Shown: piece by piece, positions 24,674 to 36,216 of the stretch
Layout of the letters: each line of letters opens with the position of its first letter
Position numbering within the stretch: the stretch's first letter is position 1
Source: Odontesthes bonariensis
Lineage: Eukaryota; Chordata; Actinopteri; Atheriniformes; Atherinopsidae
DNA: 64,000 nt
Assembly: GCF_027942865.1 (NCBI RefSeq)
Contig: NC_134509.1
Span: forward strand, 13,356,017-13,420,016
Direction: 5' to 3'
Made by a program: the position numbers and the translations under genes
Notes under the pieces: model-generated
The model's database searches: none
Told to the model about the DNA's origin: nothing
The model's input: the letters and a program-made list of their open reading frames with translations, nothing else

Positions 24674-24948
24674 ATGATGCTGAGCCAGGACGAGCGGTCA
24701 CTTTTACTCAAACAGGGGGAGAAACATTTTTTCTGCTTCATTTTGATAATCGATCATTTTTATCCTGGAACCAACGCTGTTCACCGTCTTGATGACAATG
24801 TCAAACTGTATCCTTGACAAATATATCAACTCTGAAGATGTTAGGATGGAAATCCCGTGTGTGTGTGTGTGCTTTGACTGTACCCGTTGCAAGCGGACAA
24901 ATAATGAGTAATTTAAGAAGATGGAGATTTGTAAACATGTTTGGAACA

Positions 24949-24954
24949 AATAAA
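24949..24954 (+). terminator. mcub: Polyadenylation signal of mcub
   Basis: AATAAA about 280 bases after the mcub stop codon, followed by a T-rich stretch. It is the first canonical signal in the 3' UTR. Confidence 0.7.
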
Positions 24955-24987
24955 GGCGATGCGGTCTATTTGCCATGAAAACAATGT

Positions 24988-24993
24988 TTTATT
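24988..24993 (-). terminator. casp6: Probable polyadenylation signal of casp6
   Basis: TTTATT on the plus strand reads AATAAA on the minus strand. It is the only canonical signal I noticed between the casp6 stop and mcub, and it implies a 3' UTR of about 1.1 kb (25.0-26.1 kb). The two genes would then end within a few tens of bases of each other. Confidence 0.5.
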
Positions 24994-26116
24994 CTTCTTT
25001 TTTCATGATGACATTTTAAAGTAAATCAGAAGCTAAAATACTACAGTTGTAGAAAATCACAATTTTTTTTCTTGATAAAGATCATGTGACACATATGGAA
25101 GAGATTTAGATCCACAGCTTTGATTTAAAAAAAGAAAGAAAGACGTCTCCCTGAGATACTTTTTTTTTTTGTCATTTGGGTGCAAATAGGCATGATTAAA
25201 TGTACCATAAACTGCGGTGACACAAAGAACAGCACAAAACATGAATTCCCTTTTCTTTTTTTTTTTTTAAAGGGGCAGGTTTGAAGACCCAGCATGTGTA
25301 TTAATCATTGGTGCTTATAGTGAGAGATCTGACTAAACCCTGATGTGACAAGAATCATTCAAAGCACTGTGGTTGCCATGCCGTTACATCAACTGCCCCT
25401 CAAGATCAGCTGGAAAAATAATTATCTGGCTCAAAGACGGAGCAAACTAAGTCAGCAACTGACTTAAAACAGCCAAAAGTAACTCCCTGAAAATTGCAGC
25501 TCAATCGGAGACAATGTGTTATCATTTACATCTTGTGGACAATGACTGACACACTGTGGGGAAAATGTACCAGTGTAAATGTGAAAAGAGTGGAATATCT
25601 AATCAAACATTAGCGTTAGCATGTTAAGCGGCCAGCCCCTCATAAGGTTTGCGTCGTCAACTGAAACGGCTGCCGTTGCAGTTAGCGACGTGTGCTGTGT
25701 GGGATGGCAAACGTTGAGCCATTCCCAACGTGTTTTTAATCTGAATTACAGCAGGGGCTTTTGTGTTGGATCGCATTAGAATTGAAACTGTGTGCTCACA
25801 GCCTACTGTGAATGTGTGTAAATTGGATAAATGTGATACTGTGATTGATCAATCCCCTACTTTAACTTTAGTTGTCTTGATTCTCTTCTGTGCAAATTTA
25901 CAAAAGTGAAACTTGATAGGCTTCCCCAGAGTTCCTGTGGATTTCCCATTTCCAATTATTAAGTGCTTCTAGACTAAATGAATTGCCAATGTCCAGGAAA
26001 TTAATCGAGGTTGTTCCTGTAATTTCATAACCCCTTCTGTCAACTGAAAGTATCGGGGGCAGTTTCATTAAGAGTTAACATAGAACTAACTCATCTAACC
26101 ACCGGGGCGTCGAGAT

Positions 26117-29100
26117 TTACTGTTTTGGTCTAAAGAAGAGTTTCTTTGTGAGCATTGATGCAAAGCAAGGCACCTGCTTTTTCCCAATAGCACTCCTGTC
26201 ATTGCAGTTCCCAACACTTCTCATTGATACTTTTCTGTTGACCAGTGTGAGTAACTCTGTGAATTCGTGGGAATCTCCATACTTCTTGAGCATCTCACAC
26301 AGGTCCTGGATGTACCAGGAGCCGTTGATGGTCTCTCGGTGGGAATAGTAACCTTAACAAAAGACACAGATTACAAATATTAATGCAAGTGAGCTGCAAA
26401 ATGGATGATGACAGAGGTTTATTGAGATTTATAAATAAAGATTATCATTATGTTAGATACTTTGCAAATCATCATAGTGTTTGGTCCAATTTCTGTTCCC
26501 CGACTTAAAAACAAGCACAGAGAGCTAAACGGGTTTACAAGTTTACAACACAGTGACTTTTGGATCCTGTCACCTGCATTATTGAAGTATCACTGGGACC
26601 CAAGTGGACGAGTTAAATAGAATAGAATAGAATAAAATAGAATAGAAATAGAAAAATACTTTATTCATCCCCCAATGGGCGAAATTCAAATTAGTCAAGT
26701 AGCTCAAAAAAATTATAAATATTTACAATGATTGTATATTAACAACAACAATAATAATACCAATTCTAGTAAAAATACTACTACTAAATAATAATAATAA
26801 TAAATGACTGAATAAACAAATAAATAAAAAAAGAAGTTTGAGAAGAACTCAGCAGTCACTGTTAAAAAGCCTTATGGCTGTGGGAACAAAGGACCTTCTG
26901 AAAAAGTACATTCATCAGCTTTTGAAACCCATCTACCCTTTTGCTACCCCCCTCCGTCACACCACAGCAGTGTCCACTTGGTGGCCGAAGGCTCTTCCTT
27001 TTAAGCAGTCGTTGCCCAGTTTTTTTGTTCCACACCGGCGGCCCAAGCAAAGCAAACTGAGCACTTCTCAAATAACCTGGACAGCTCACCCTCAGCCACA
27101 GAGTAGCACATGATGAAATCGGCCCCAGCAGGGAGGGTGTGTACGGCGCTGGCATCCACCACCACCTCATTTGTCTTTGAGTCGTTGTCCACTGCATCAC
27201 AGGCGGTCACTGGTTCGTCATGTTTGTCTCCACGGCAAGCCTAGGGACGCACGCGACAACATTAATTTTGACTGGCTTTTTAAGGAACTCTGCATTTCCA
27301 AAACAAGTAACACTCCATGTGGACACGTTGTAATGGATTTCTTTTTTTCTTCGCATGTACCTGCACAATAAAGATCTTCGGCTTTCCCACAAGACTCTTG
27401 CACTTGTCTCCTTTGAACATGGATGCGATATATTGGAGACTGATCTTGCCGTCGTAGGCATAAACATGATCATTTTCGCCGTGGCTCAGGAAGACGAGTA
27501 GAAAGCAGTCGGCATCTGAATGATCGTCCTCGGCAGCTGGTGGAACATCAGGTATTTCTTAATCTTGCTACTAAGCCTGCATAACAGGTTGGATCTGACA
27601 CAACTATGCTTTTTACATGCAAAAGAGAAAGGAACTAACTAAATTACAATTTAAACAACAGAAAATGAGCCATTTGAGTCCTAAAAAAGGGATCATGTCT
27701 TTGAGTACCTTCAGAGATTTTATCCAGGACTTCCTCTTGTTTACAGTTATCAAAAGTCCTGGTTTCAAAGTTTAGGGCCTGCAGTCTAAAGGAACAGACA
27801 GAATTAGTTAGGATGGAGGAAAATACGAGTGGCAGAAGAGCAAAGAACTGGAGACTCGCAAAATGTTGACACAGAAAAGACTTGCAGCCTTTGAACAAGT
27901 GCAGTCATGTTCTTGAGCACACAATTACGCAGTGAGTGAAACCTTTTCTCCAAGTTGTAGCGGTCGGCATTCGTTCCAGCTCTGTTGTTCAACCCCAGGC
28001 GCCAGAAGAAGCGCTCCTGGTTAAAAATCAGAGCAAGGCCTCGCCGTTTGTTGCCCATCTTGTACTCCTCTGCTGGATCCAAAGCTAAGGAGCTGTATCA
28101 AAACAAACCAACAAAAGAAAAGAAAAGAAAAAAGGCACAAAATTATAGACAACAGATGTGATCTGGAGCACAAGGAAGTGATCAATTCAGGCTGATGGCT
28201 ACACAAACAAGAAGAAGCGGTTTACCTTTGGATAAAAGCATCAGTCTCCGTTAAGTTGTCGGTGCATGCTGTTGAAAACAACGCATGCATCAATAACCAA
28301 TTAAGTAATGAAAACAAAAAAAAAAAAACAGGAATGCACTGAATCCCTGCTTTACAAACTTTATTTAATTATTGTTTTTACCCAAAAGAAAACAATGGAA
28401 GTTTAAATTCTGAAGGCTTTTCAGGTGTATTGGTTTGGGAGTCAAAGCAGTCGTTTTGCCATCAGCTTAAAGGGACACTATGTAATAAATTAAGTCATTT
28501 ATTAGCTCAAATCAACATATTCATTCATAAGTTAGTTCTCATTGGTGTAAAATGATCTCTGTCAAAAATCTCACTTATCCTCCTGAGTGAAGAATAACTT
28601 GTCTGTATCTACATAGAGCAGGTAAGCTCTATGGAGGCTGCCATGTCCTTCCGCTCTATGAAAAATGACGAAGTGCCGAGAGGGACATAAAGCACTTCGA
28701 ATCGCGACTTCGAAGCAGAAATGACGTCATTGTGACGTCATTTCCGCCAAACGGCTTATTACAGCCGCTAATGCTAAATAGATTTTATTCCTTGGCACAT
28801 ATGTCTTTGTGTTCATTAGCTTTCTTTTTGTAAGTGCATCATCTTCTTCTTTTTATTATTATTCCTATGCTCCCCCTGGATATCTTCTTTTTGGCGTTAT
28901 GCTCACATTTGTAAACTGTTATTTTGTTGATTTACTAATAAAGTTTAAAAAAAAAAATGCTAAATAGATTTTATCTCGTAAATGATCCCACTAATAATGC
29001 ATTGATTGTTACCAAACTTCTGCCGTAGTACACATAGGCTCTTAGCTCACAAAACGAGGCATTAGAAAGTTTGTAAGTTTACCGGGAGTTTATTTACCGC

Positions 29101-30521
29101 TGCTAATGCTCCTATTGCTAACACAGGCTAATGCTAACGCTGCGTCAACGTCACTTCCGGTAACTCCCGGAATATGACTAATTGCATTGCTTGCACACCA
29201 AAGGAGATGTTGTTATCTGACATGTTATCTGTCATCTGTATTCATAGTGTTGTTGTATGTGTGTTATGTAATCCTTTTTACTGTGTGTCTTGATTTCTTT
29301 TTGTTTGTATGGACCTTGAGTCTGAAGCTATAGCTTCTTGAATCTTGACACATTCCGCTTGCCGTAGTTCAAGAAGTTGCAGCGCACATTTGAAAACGTG
29401 AGGCGCTAGAGAGCAAATTCATTCAACTTTGCAAAATAAAATTGCACCACTAGATGGGGGAAGAAATTACATAGTGTCCCTTTAAGAGTCCTGATGACCT
29501 ATAATGGCTGAGTGACGGGTGGAAAAAGATGGCAAAGGCTCTGTTCTCTACCTGACAGACGTGACACGTTGTCTATGAAGAGCGGTTTAACTAAGATGTT
29601 ACTACATGACTTTTGAATAGAAGTGTGAACACGTCTCTTTGCTTGTGTGAGTTTTTCCTGTCTTATCTGTTTCCATTCAGAGTCGGAAGTATTTTGAGCC
29701 ATGCAACAGTCCTGCAGGAAAGCCAACGCTCACGACAATTTCAAAGTCCAGTTTTTCATCTCAGTTTTATAAGAGTCGTTCACAAGCGGCTGATTGGTGG
29801 GCAGGTATAACATTTATAACAGGGCAGCCATATCAATCCCCATGAAAGCAATTTTGATTGATTTTGTGTTCATAAAGTGTTTCAGTGTCTTATCTTATCA
29901 TTCCACATGACAAACTATTTGCATATATTCAAGCTTTCAGTTTCTAAATGACATAGATGAAAAGGTAACCTGGGGATTTATTTGTTTATGGCCACGATAC
30001 ACAATAATTATCAGGGCACTTTTAGTTGATTAATAATCTCTCTGACTAAGTTGACTGCAAGTCAGTTCTTTTTACAACTTTATTTAGTTTCCCTTTTGTT
30101 TTGAGAAAAAACGTATACTGTACTTCTATTTCAAATAAGCAAAGGAACCTTTTTTATGTATTTTACTTACCCGCCCTGTCTGTTGCCAGTCTGCTGTCCA
30201 CAGCAACACTTCCTGAGAAGGTGAGAGAAACTGTGAGAAGTCCCGACCTCAAACGTGTTTATGACATTATTAAACCTGCCTCAGAAACTGCACCAACTTG
30301 GTGACTGATAGAGCACAATATCCTTCTAGTAAAGATGTGACAGCACATATGCAAGAGTGTATTAAGTTTTAAGCCTGACTAACATCGCAGTTTAAGACTA
30401 GGTGGATTTTACTGATTTTAAACGCTACCGACAAGCCCACGTTTTAAGTCTGACCTAAATTCAAAGCATATATGTATATTCATTTTTTACCTCCACTGCT
30501 CTTCTCAATCTTGCCTGACAT
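26117..30521 (-). CDS. casp6: Caspase-6, 7 exons
   Basis: Exons in transcript order: 30521-30491, 28268-28226, 28092-27943, 27785-27709, 27536-27361, 27240-27090, 26352-26117; 864 bp, 287 aa. Executioner cysteine protease cutting after Asp (lamins, other caspases). Seen: short prodomain [15 protein letters not shown] with the TETD20/A maturation site; large subunit with catalytic His119 in LSHGE; catalytic Cys161 in QACRG, split by the exon 5/6 junction; linker with DAVD177 and VVVD188 processing sites; small subunit ending [16 protein letters not shown]. These match human CASP6 throughout. Exon 1 codes for only ten residues and was placed by phase (GGA G|gt). Between pla2g12a and mcub, as in human 4q25. 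Intron 1 holds a TTAA element and intron 6 a LINE 3' end. The linker site is VVVD, where human has TEVD. Confidence 0.97.
26613..26935 (-). mobile_element. LINE 3'-UTR fragment with (TTCTA)n tail, in casp6 intron 6
   Basis: Read on the minus strand, the element contains the very common fish-LINE phrase 'aaggtccttt...cccacagccat', then an AT-rich stretch, then 'gaatttcgcccattggg...gaataaagta', and ends in ATTCT units. It is 5'-truncated and non-coding. The family is not certain. Confidence 0.55.
28471..29481. mobile_element. TTAA-flanked element, 1,011 bp, in casp6 intron 1
   Basis: Inverted ends AGGGACACTATGTAAT are perfect over 16 bp and bounded by TTAA on both sides (28467-28470, 29482-29485). 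No intact frame. It carries two adjacent perfect CRE palindromes (28722-28729, 28733-28740), a nested L1-like insertion (28789-28956), and near its right side a LINE-like 3' end reading 'tatggaccttgagtctgaa...cttgaatcttga'. Probably a piggyBac-type or other TTAA-targeting MITE. Confidence 0.75.
28789..28956 (+). mobile_element. 5'-truncated L1-like retroinsertion nested in the TTAA element
   Basis: A 168-bp segment ends with AATAAAG and a short poly-A, and is flanked by an 18-bp perfect duplication ATGCTAAATAGATTTTAT (28771-28788 and 28957-28974). The long duplication plus poly-A tail is the mark of target-primed reverse transcription. The 3' UTR style suggests L1, though a processed transcript is possible. 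Confidence 0.8.
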
Positions 30522-30830
30522 GTTCAGATTCGTCTTTGTTCCAAATGACACAAGGAAAAGGAATACGTTTCGTAAAGAAAAAAACTACAAATTAGCCAAG
30601 TCGTAGCTCCGCCCCTGTAAGACCATTGGCTCGATTGATAGCCAGAGAACGCGATAGGTTCTCACAGCTCCGTGTCGAACAGCAATAGACAACACTATAA
30701 ACCAATCATCTGCAGCGCAGTAGCTCCATCAACCAATCACAACAGAGTATCTTTCCGGTTGCTCAAGCCAGCAGGGGTTGAACTTCCGTGTTTGCTACAA
30801 TTGAGCGGGTACTCCGGTAGAGATTTTTGA
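30522..30830 (-). promoter_or_regulatory. casp6: casp6 5' UTR and promoter region
   Basis: Immediately upstream of the casp6 start codon on the minus strand. It contains a CCAAT box on the gene's strand (plus-strand ATTGG at 30625-30629), two more CCAAT motifs in the other orientation near 30,700 and 30,735, and a GC-box-like CCGCCCC near 30,610. No TATA box is visible. The start site itself cannot be placed. Confidence 0.45.
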
Positions 30831-31742
30831 CAAATCGGCTGGTTCAGTTGGGTATTTTGAGGAGTTTAAAGAGCTCAGCGAACGAGCCCATTTGTTAAAA
30901 AGAGACATAATTATGAGACCAAAATATTTTTTATTTATTTAGTGATTAGCAAGTGCTTATTTCAATGTTATCACATCTGCAGCCATTATGCGTACCGAAG
31001 CTTCTATGTGGTATTTTACACATTTGATAAAGGGCTAACAAAACTGATCCAGATGCTGCCGAAATGGTGTTGACTTTATAAGTTACTATGAGTGTCATTG
31101 CAGGGAAGGTTTAACAGTGATGTCTAACTTAATAGTCAATTATTTTATTTTATTAAAGTTTAAGCTTAAGTTTTCAAATGGAAGCAAAGTTAAAAAACAA
31201 AACAAACAACAACTATCAATTCAGTTTGCAGTGACAGCTTCTGCTCCAAAAACTTTATTTTTGAATGGTGTGCTGAGGCGTTGCATTGTTCATAGTAAAC
31301 TGACTCGCTATGCAGAAAAAAAAACAACATTTGACTATCACATCTTGATTTGCATACATCATCTGACAGTGTGACAGCTGATCAAATCAGTGTTTTACAA
31401 CTAGATGCTTCACCCCCCCCCCCCCACCCCACCCCCCTTCTTTTTAGTGTCCTCTAAAAGTGGTGTTACAAATATTGGGTCCTGGCAAAGCATTTACAAA
31501 GTCTGAAAGTCTAAACATCCTGTTTCCAGACCATCAAAGAAAACTAACATTAGACAGTATTTACTATGATTTATAAATAATCAGTTGCACAGGAGAAATA
31601 TAAATTATCCACTTTAGAAACTGAGGTTATTTCACTCTGCATACACCTCTCTAAAAGGTCAACAAAGGGAGGGAATGAATACAGATTAGTGCCAGCCAAA
31701 CAAGCTCTATCCCTGAGAAAATCTACAAGTTTAAATGAAAAC
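30831..31742. other. Intergenic region between casp6 and pla2g12a
   Basis: AT-rich, with a C-rich run at about 31,411-31,437. No exon or recognisable transposon end was seen. Part of it may be the pla2g12a 3' UTR if the distal AATAAA (minus strand, 31254-31259) is used. Confidence 0.5.
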
Positions 31743-31748
31743 TTTATT
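31743..31748 (-). terminator. pla2g12a: Polyadenylation signal of pla2g12a
   Basis: Plus-strand TTTATT, that is AATAAA on the gene's strand, about 80 bases after the stop codon. A second candidate lies at 31254-31259. Confidence 0.55.
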
Positions 31749-31826
31749 GCTGGCATTATTGCTGCCCCCCCAACAGAGTTGTATTTCTAAATGTGTCCGT
31801 TACACAGTTTTGTTTCTACAGTGACG

Positions 31827-34486
31827 TCACAGTTCCCTCTTCACTTCATACAGACACACACAGGACTCCCGCTGACTGTCCAGGTATGGCTTACATCCTA
31901 AGTGCATGACGGCGTCAAAAAGGAGAGTCACTGCTGACTCGCATGCTGTTGAGACAGAGAAAAAGGAACACAAAGGAAAGAATGTGAGCAAACGCACAAC
32001 AAAGTGGTCGGTGTCTTGTCAAATTCCACAACAGCAGATTCAGGTGGCAAAAGAGGTTTGATTAAACTACAAATATGGAATTTGGCATATTATATAAATG
32101 TATAAACAGTTCTGATTTCTCCACAGCAGCTATTGTTTTGTCATAGAAGGAAAGGTGTGGATCCAGTTAGGTGTCCCAGTACCAAGACTCAGAAACTAGC
32201 TCACTTACATAGAACACAGCTGTTTATGCAAGTCTTCAGTTGAATATAACAGCCTGCCGTGCCTGAGATAGAGCACGGCCGAGAACAAAAGCCTCTCACT
32301 TTAGATGGACGCTGGTTGTACCTCTACTATTGTGCCTCTGTCATGCCAAGAGGTCGTGAATGGGTAATATTGTCATCTGATTTTCCGTTAATGAGCAACG
32401 TTACAAAAAAATAATCCAGTGCTTTAATGTATTAAAGCTGCAGTCTGCAACTCTTTTTCAAGCATAATGCCTGGAACTGTCCGGGGATTCTGAAAGTAGT
32501 ACATTAAATACCCCAATAGAAAAAAAAAAAGAGTTCTCTAGGTCCCCTATATGTCCCGCTAGGTCCCTCCAAAGCCAGCAGGTTTGTTTACAAAATTGCA
32601 GACCGGACCGGTAAAAGGTAACCAATCAGGTTACGAGCTGGGCTCTGCTGCCTGTCAATCACCGATTGTGCACGCGCGATACAAGGTAGGCTCGTCCCCA
32701 CGCTTATTTATCTGGACTATTGAACTTCATTACGGGCTAGTCTACTTACTGTGTCTTCCATGATCCCAAATGACAGATGAGTTGATGAATGAGGAGTTGT
32801 GTAGGCGCATCTGGCGTGCACGTCTACGTGCACGAGTTCTCATGTGTTTTGAAGGGGCGGGACAGGAAGTTGAATAACTTTTTATTTTTCGGTTAAAAAA
32901 TAAGCATTTCTTGCATTTTGCGACTACGGAGGTCACCGTTTTCAACTTCAAGCGTTCTGATAGATCATGTAAACTCTTAAAATGCCAAAAAGTAGGACTT
33001 TACGTATGACAACAACAAATCTTGCAGACTGCAGCTTTAAGGCCATTTTCTTATATTGTATGCAAGACAAGAAGGTTTTCTTAAATTTACTGCCAAAAAG
33101 TGCTTGACAGTATTTACATCAACCTACAATCATCTCATCCAACCAGGGCTGTTTGGGCTTAGTTTAAAATTATTCCTCAAGTTTGGGGGTTCTAAACCAT
33201 GCCATGTATCCAAATATTTGACTTTTTCCAACATGTACATAGTAAAAATCCTAACTTGTAAGAAGATCAATCTCTGTTCAAATGTTGCTCTGCCAGTGTC
33301 ACTATCAGTGCTTTTTATGATGTTAAATGAAAGCTGTGACCTACCAAGAACGATCAAAATAACTCATTACAATTAAAGTCGGTGCATAATGAAGAACTAT
33401 CTAGATTACTATTTCTTCTTTCAAGGGCCAACATTCAGAGCTTTGAAGCATTTGCGTCAGCTCAACATCCTGCATGTGGTCTAAACAGAACCGGTGAGTC
33501 TCTCACCTTGGACAGTCTGGGCCAATCCCAAAGTTTTCTGCACATTCCTGCAGATGGTCTCAAGACAGTCCTGGAACTGCTCGTCACAGTCGCGCTTCTC
33601 TTGGCCGCAGGTGTCATAGCAGCGGTCATGTTGGTTGCAACATTTAGTCATGGATGGGATACCTATATCAAACTGGAAACAACAGCACAGTTACTATCTG
33701 GCTGCGTGTAAAGCGTGTGTTGGACGGACAGAAGGCAAAAAGCGTGGCGTATGCTGTGACGTTTTAGCCTCAAAGGTTTCTTTTTATACCCTTGTTATGA
33801 CCAAAAACACCACTTTACATCTTCAGAAAGTCTTCAGACTTCCACATGGTACACATTTGTATGTACCAGACACTAAAGTGGCTCCTAAAGAGGGTCAGAC
33901 TACCTGAAATCCAAAGAGTGGGGAGCCGCATCCGTTGGGCGGTGGCTGCTTGTACCCAGGACGAGGCGCTGGCTTGTACCCTGAAAGACAAAGCAAAGGT
34001 TTCTTGTTCTTTCACTGTCCATTACCTTGCTATCAGACCAAACCACGTCAGTACAGATTTTTCCCGGTTACAGTCATTCACTGGGCTGCAAGTTCTCTAG
34101 TTCCCTTAATGACATTGGCAATCATTAGGTTGGTCTCTTAACTATAGGTCATTCGTTCAGTTTGACATGGCATAACAACGGTAGGAACAAATATATGTTT
34201 CAGTAAGTTGGCACGTGTATTGTTCACTAAGAGAACGTCCTTGATGACAGAAAACTCACTCACCATCACTGCACTGGTAATGACACAGTCCGTCATCGCC
34301 ACCAAACAAGTCCAGGGCTGCATTTAAGTACGTGTCAATTTTGTGTATTCCATTACGAATAGTTTTCAGAGTCAGTCTCCAGTCTGGAGTCTCTGGTTCT
34401 TGTTTGCAGGCAAAGACACGGGGGACATCTCCACAGCAGAGCAAACCCAGCACAACAACCAAAACGTAGCTGTGATACAGCATCAT
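31827..34486 (-). CDS. pla2g12a: Group XIIA secretory phospholipase A2, 4 exons
   Basis: Exons: 34486-34264, 33980-33904, 33672-33507, 31945-31827; 585 bp, 194 aa. A secreted calcium-dependent enzyme releasing the sn-2 fatty acid of phospholipids; group XIIA is divergent, with low activity reported. Seen: hydrophobic signal peptide (about residues 4-18, LYHSYVLVVVLGLLCCGDV); the conserved TLKTIRNGIHKIDTYLNAAL block; NGCGSPLFG; the catalytic core TKCCNQHDRCYDTCG with His115-Asp116; a Cys-rich C-terminus ending CVCLYEVKREL. Core residues are intact, unlike the inactive paralogue PLA2G12B, which lacks the catalytic His. The first of two adjacent Met codons is used as start. Exon 2 carries a small repeated motif GYKPAPRPGYKQPPP, longer than the human equivalent. 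Lies head-to-tail upstream of casp6, as in human. Confidence 0.96.
32436..33036. mobile_element. TTAA-flanked element, 601 bp, in pla2g12a intron 3
   Basis: Inverted ends AGCTGCAGTCTGCAA (15 bp) bounded by TTAA at 32432-32435 and 33037-33040. Non-coding. It shares the internal 15-mer CATGTGTTTTGAAGG (32841-32855) with the element at 16,540 (16788-16802), so the two may be related even though their outermost bases differ. Confidence 0.75.
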
Positions 34487-34670
34487 TCACTTAACGCCAC
34501 TGTCATAAAAAACAGCGTTTCCTGGCACATTAGTTTAACTTAACCGAGTTGTTCATCAGCTTGTTGTCTCGGCAGCATATCAATCTTCCATTCTACTTGT
34601 TTTCATTTCACTTCCAAATCATCAGCGAGGTTACTTGTCACAGCTGTGATGTCGCTTCCGGGTATGGTGC

Positions 34671-34680
34671 GTCACGTGAC
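34671..34680. promoter_or_regulatory. pla2g12a: Palindromic E-box GTCACGTGAC upstream of pla2g12a
   Basis: A perfect 10-bp palindrome with a CACGTG core, 185 bases upstream of the pla2g12a start codon. It equals the TFEB/TFE3 'CLEAR' consensus and also fits USF/MYC. An ETS-like CTTCCGG (34,655) is close by. Function is an inference from motif and position. Confidence 0.45.
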
Positions 34681-36216
34681 CCCGCTCACTAAGACGTTAC
34701 GTTGTCATATTTTGGAAGACAGAAAAATAAGTGTAGAATTGTAGAATGTGACACTTCAGATGTAGACTACACAAAAAAAAAACACGATTTTTTTGTATTT
34801 TAGGGCTTAGAAAAAGTGAATCAAGTCCCCGCTTAAACACTGCTCCATATCTCAACTGTGGCCTACATTACCCACAGTTCAAAGGACACAGCGTCTCCAT
34901 GGTTTCACTATCACAATCCTCTTAGCCTTTTATCTTCAAAAATGACTCATATTCATATTTTATACATCCCATTCCGTGGAAAACTGCTGGGGCTATTGAC
35001 CCGTAAAAGGAACCTGTGCCTATTCTGCCGTTTGTAATACTTGGTTTGGTTTCTGTGCCGACTACATTTCAGAAAAATCCACTCACCTTCCATTCAGGAG
35101 CTGCAAAAAACATGTTGATTTTTATTAGTCATACTAATCATTTTCAGAGCGGGGGAAAAAAAAGTTCTGTTCATTACTCTTAAGCAAAAGCAGAAATGTG
35201 GAGAGCAAAACTTTGGAAAACAAAACTGTAAAATTCCATGAAGACGTGTCAATTTGTGCTGTGAGCATTTGTAAATTTCTGTAATTTGAAAGATTACAGA
35301 AACAATCATTTTCTTTTGAGATCAACATTTTTTCCAGCTTTTTTTTAAGATTAGATTCAGAGAGACAATAACATCCAGTCCATGGTGACAATTTGACTTT
35401 ATTTAAATGATTAGGCGAGCATTGAAGAAAAACCTTGTTTCTTCTATAGTTACTTAAATAACTGTGTTAACTTTAAACATTCAAAAATGAAAATTTACAA
35501 CCATTTATGAACAACAACTTCGCTGTTCATTCATTTTTAGTCCCAACCAGCTTCACAGTTTGCAGTTGAAATTGAAATTGAAACGTTTATGAAGTAGCAA
35601 AGCCACTCTCGATGATCCAGTGCTCTTCATCCACAAGTTGAGGGGAGCAGGAAGCTAAAACAGGCAGTCTGTTTCGTTGGTTTTTTTCACCCCTTCTTGA
35701 TACAGCTTTGACTGGAGGACAGCACCTTCAGATGATCCTACCATGTCTCGGATTTTTCAGTTGATGATGAGCAGATGATGCAAAAGTAGCTGTTGTCGTG
35801 TTTTGTTCCTCAGACCGCATTTTGCGTGTGCAGAATGCCTCTCCAGTTCCCGCTACTCAAAGCACATGCCTTTACAATCAAGTATCCTTGTCCTGACTCC
35901 GAAGAAAACATAAGAAAAGCATTGAAAGGAAAGAAAAAGAAGGACTTGCTACAGTGTGTAGACTGGTTCATTATGATGTAACAAGGCGATTCCCAGGGTC
36001 AGGCTGGAGTGAAGAAAAAGTATTTGGCAGGGGGGGGGGGGGGGGGGGGCATGAGGAGAGGGACAGTTTCAGACTTCAATAATAGAGCTACACTATTTAA
36101 TTAAGTTTTTGCTCCTAGTGCATTTACTCTTCCTTTAAAAAAAAAAAAAGAAAAAAAAAGAAAAGGATCATACATGTCTATTCATACACATTTAAATGTT
36201 CTAAAAGCAAGTCAAC
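34681..36216. other. Region between pla2g12a promoter and dnajb14 stop codon
   Basis: No further gene seen. The right part is probably the dnajb14 3' UTR: minus-strand AATAAA signals lie at 35398-35403 and 35121-35126. A 20-base G-run is at 36030-36049 and an A-rich run near 36,135-36,165. At 34,861-34,880 a sequence close to the ZNF143-type motif (CCTACATTACCCACAG) occurs upstream of pla2g12a. Confidence 0.45.

Noticed and set aside
26838-27113. 91-codon plus frame overlapping casp6 exon 6
   Set aside because: It combines a LINE 3' fragment and antisense of casp6. The casp6 reading on the other strand is supported by phase and homology.
36030-36049. 20-base G run near the dnajb14 3' UTR as a possible quadruplex signal
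   Set aside because: A single homopolymer, likely slippage or assembly related; no evidence of function.
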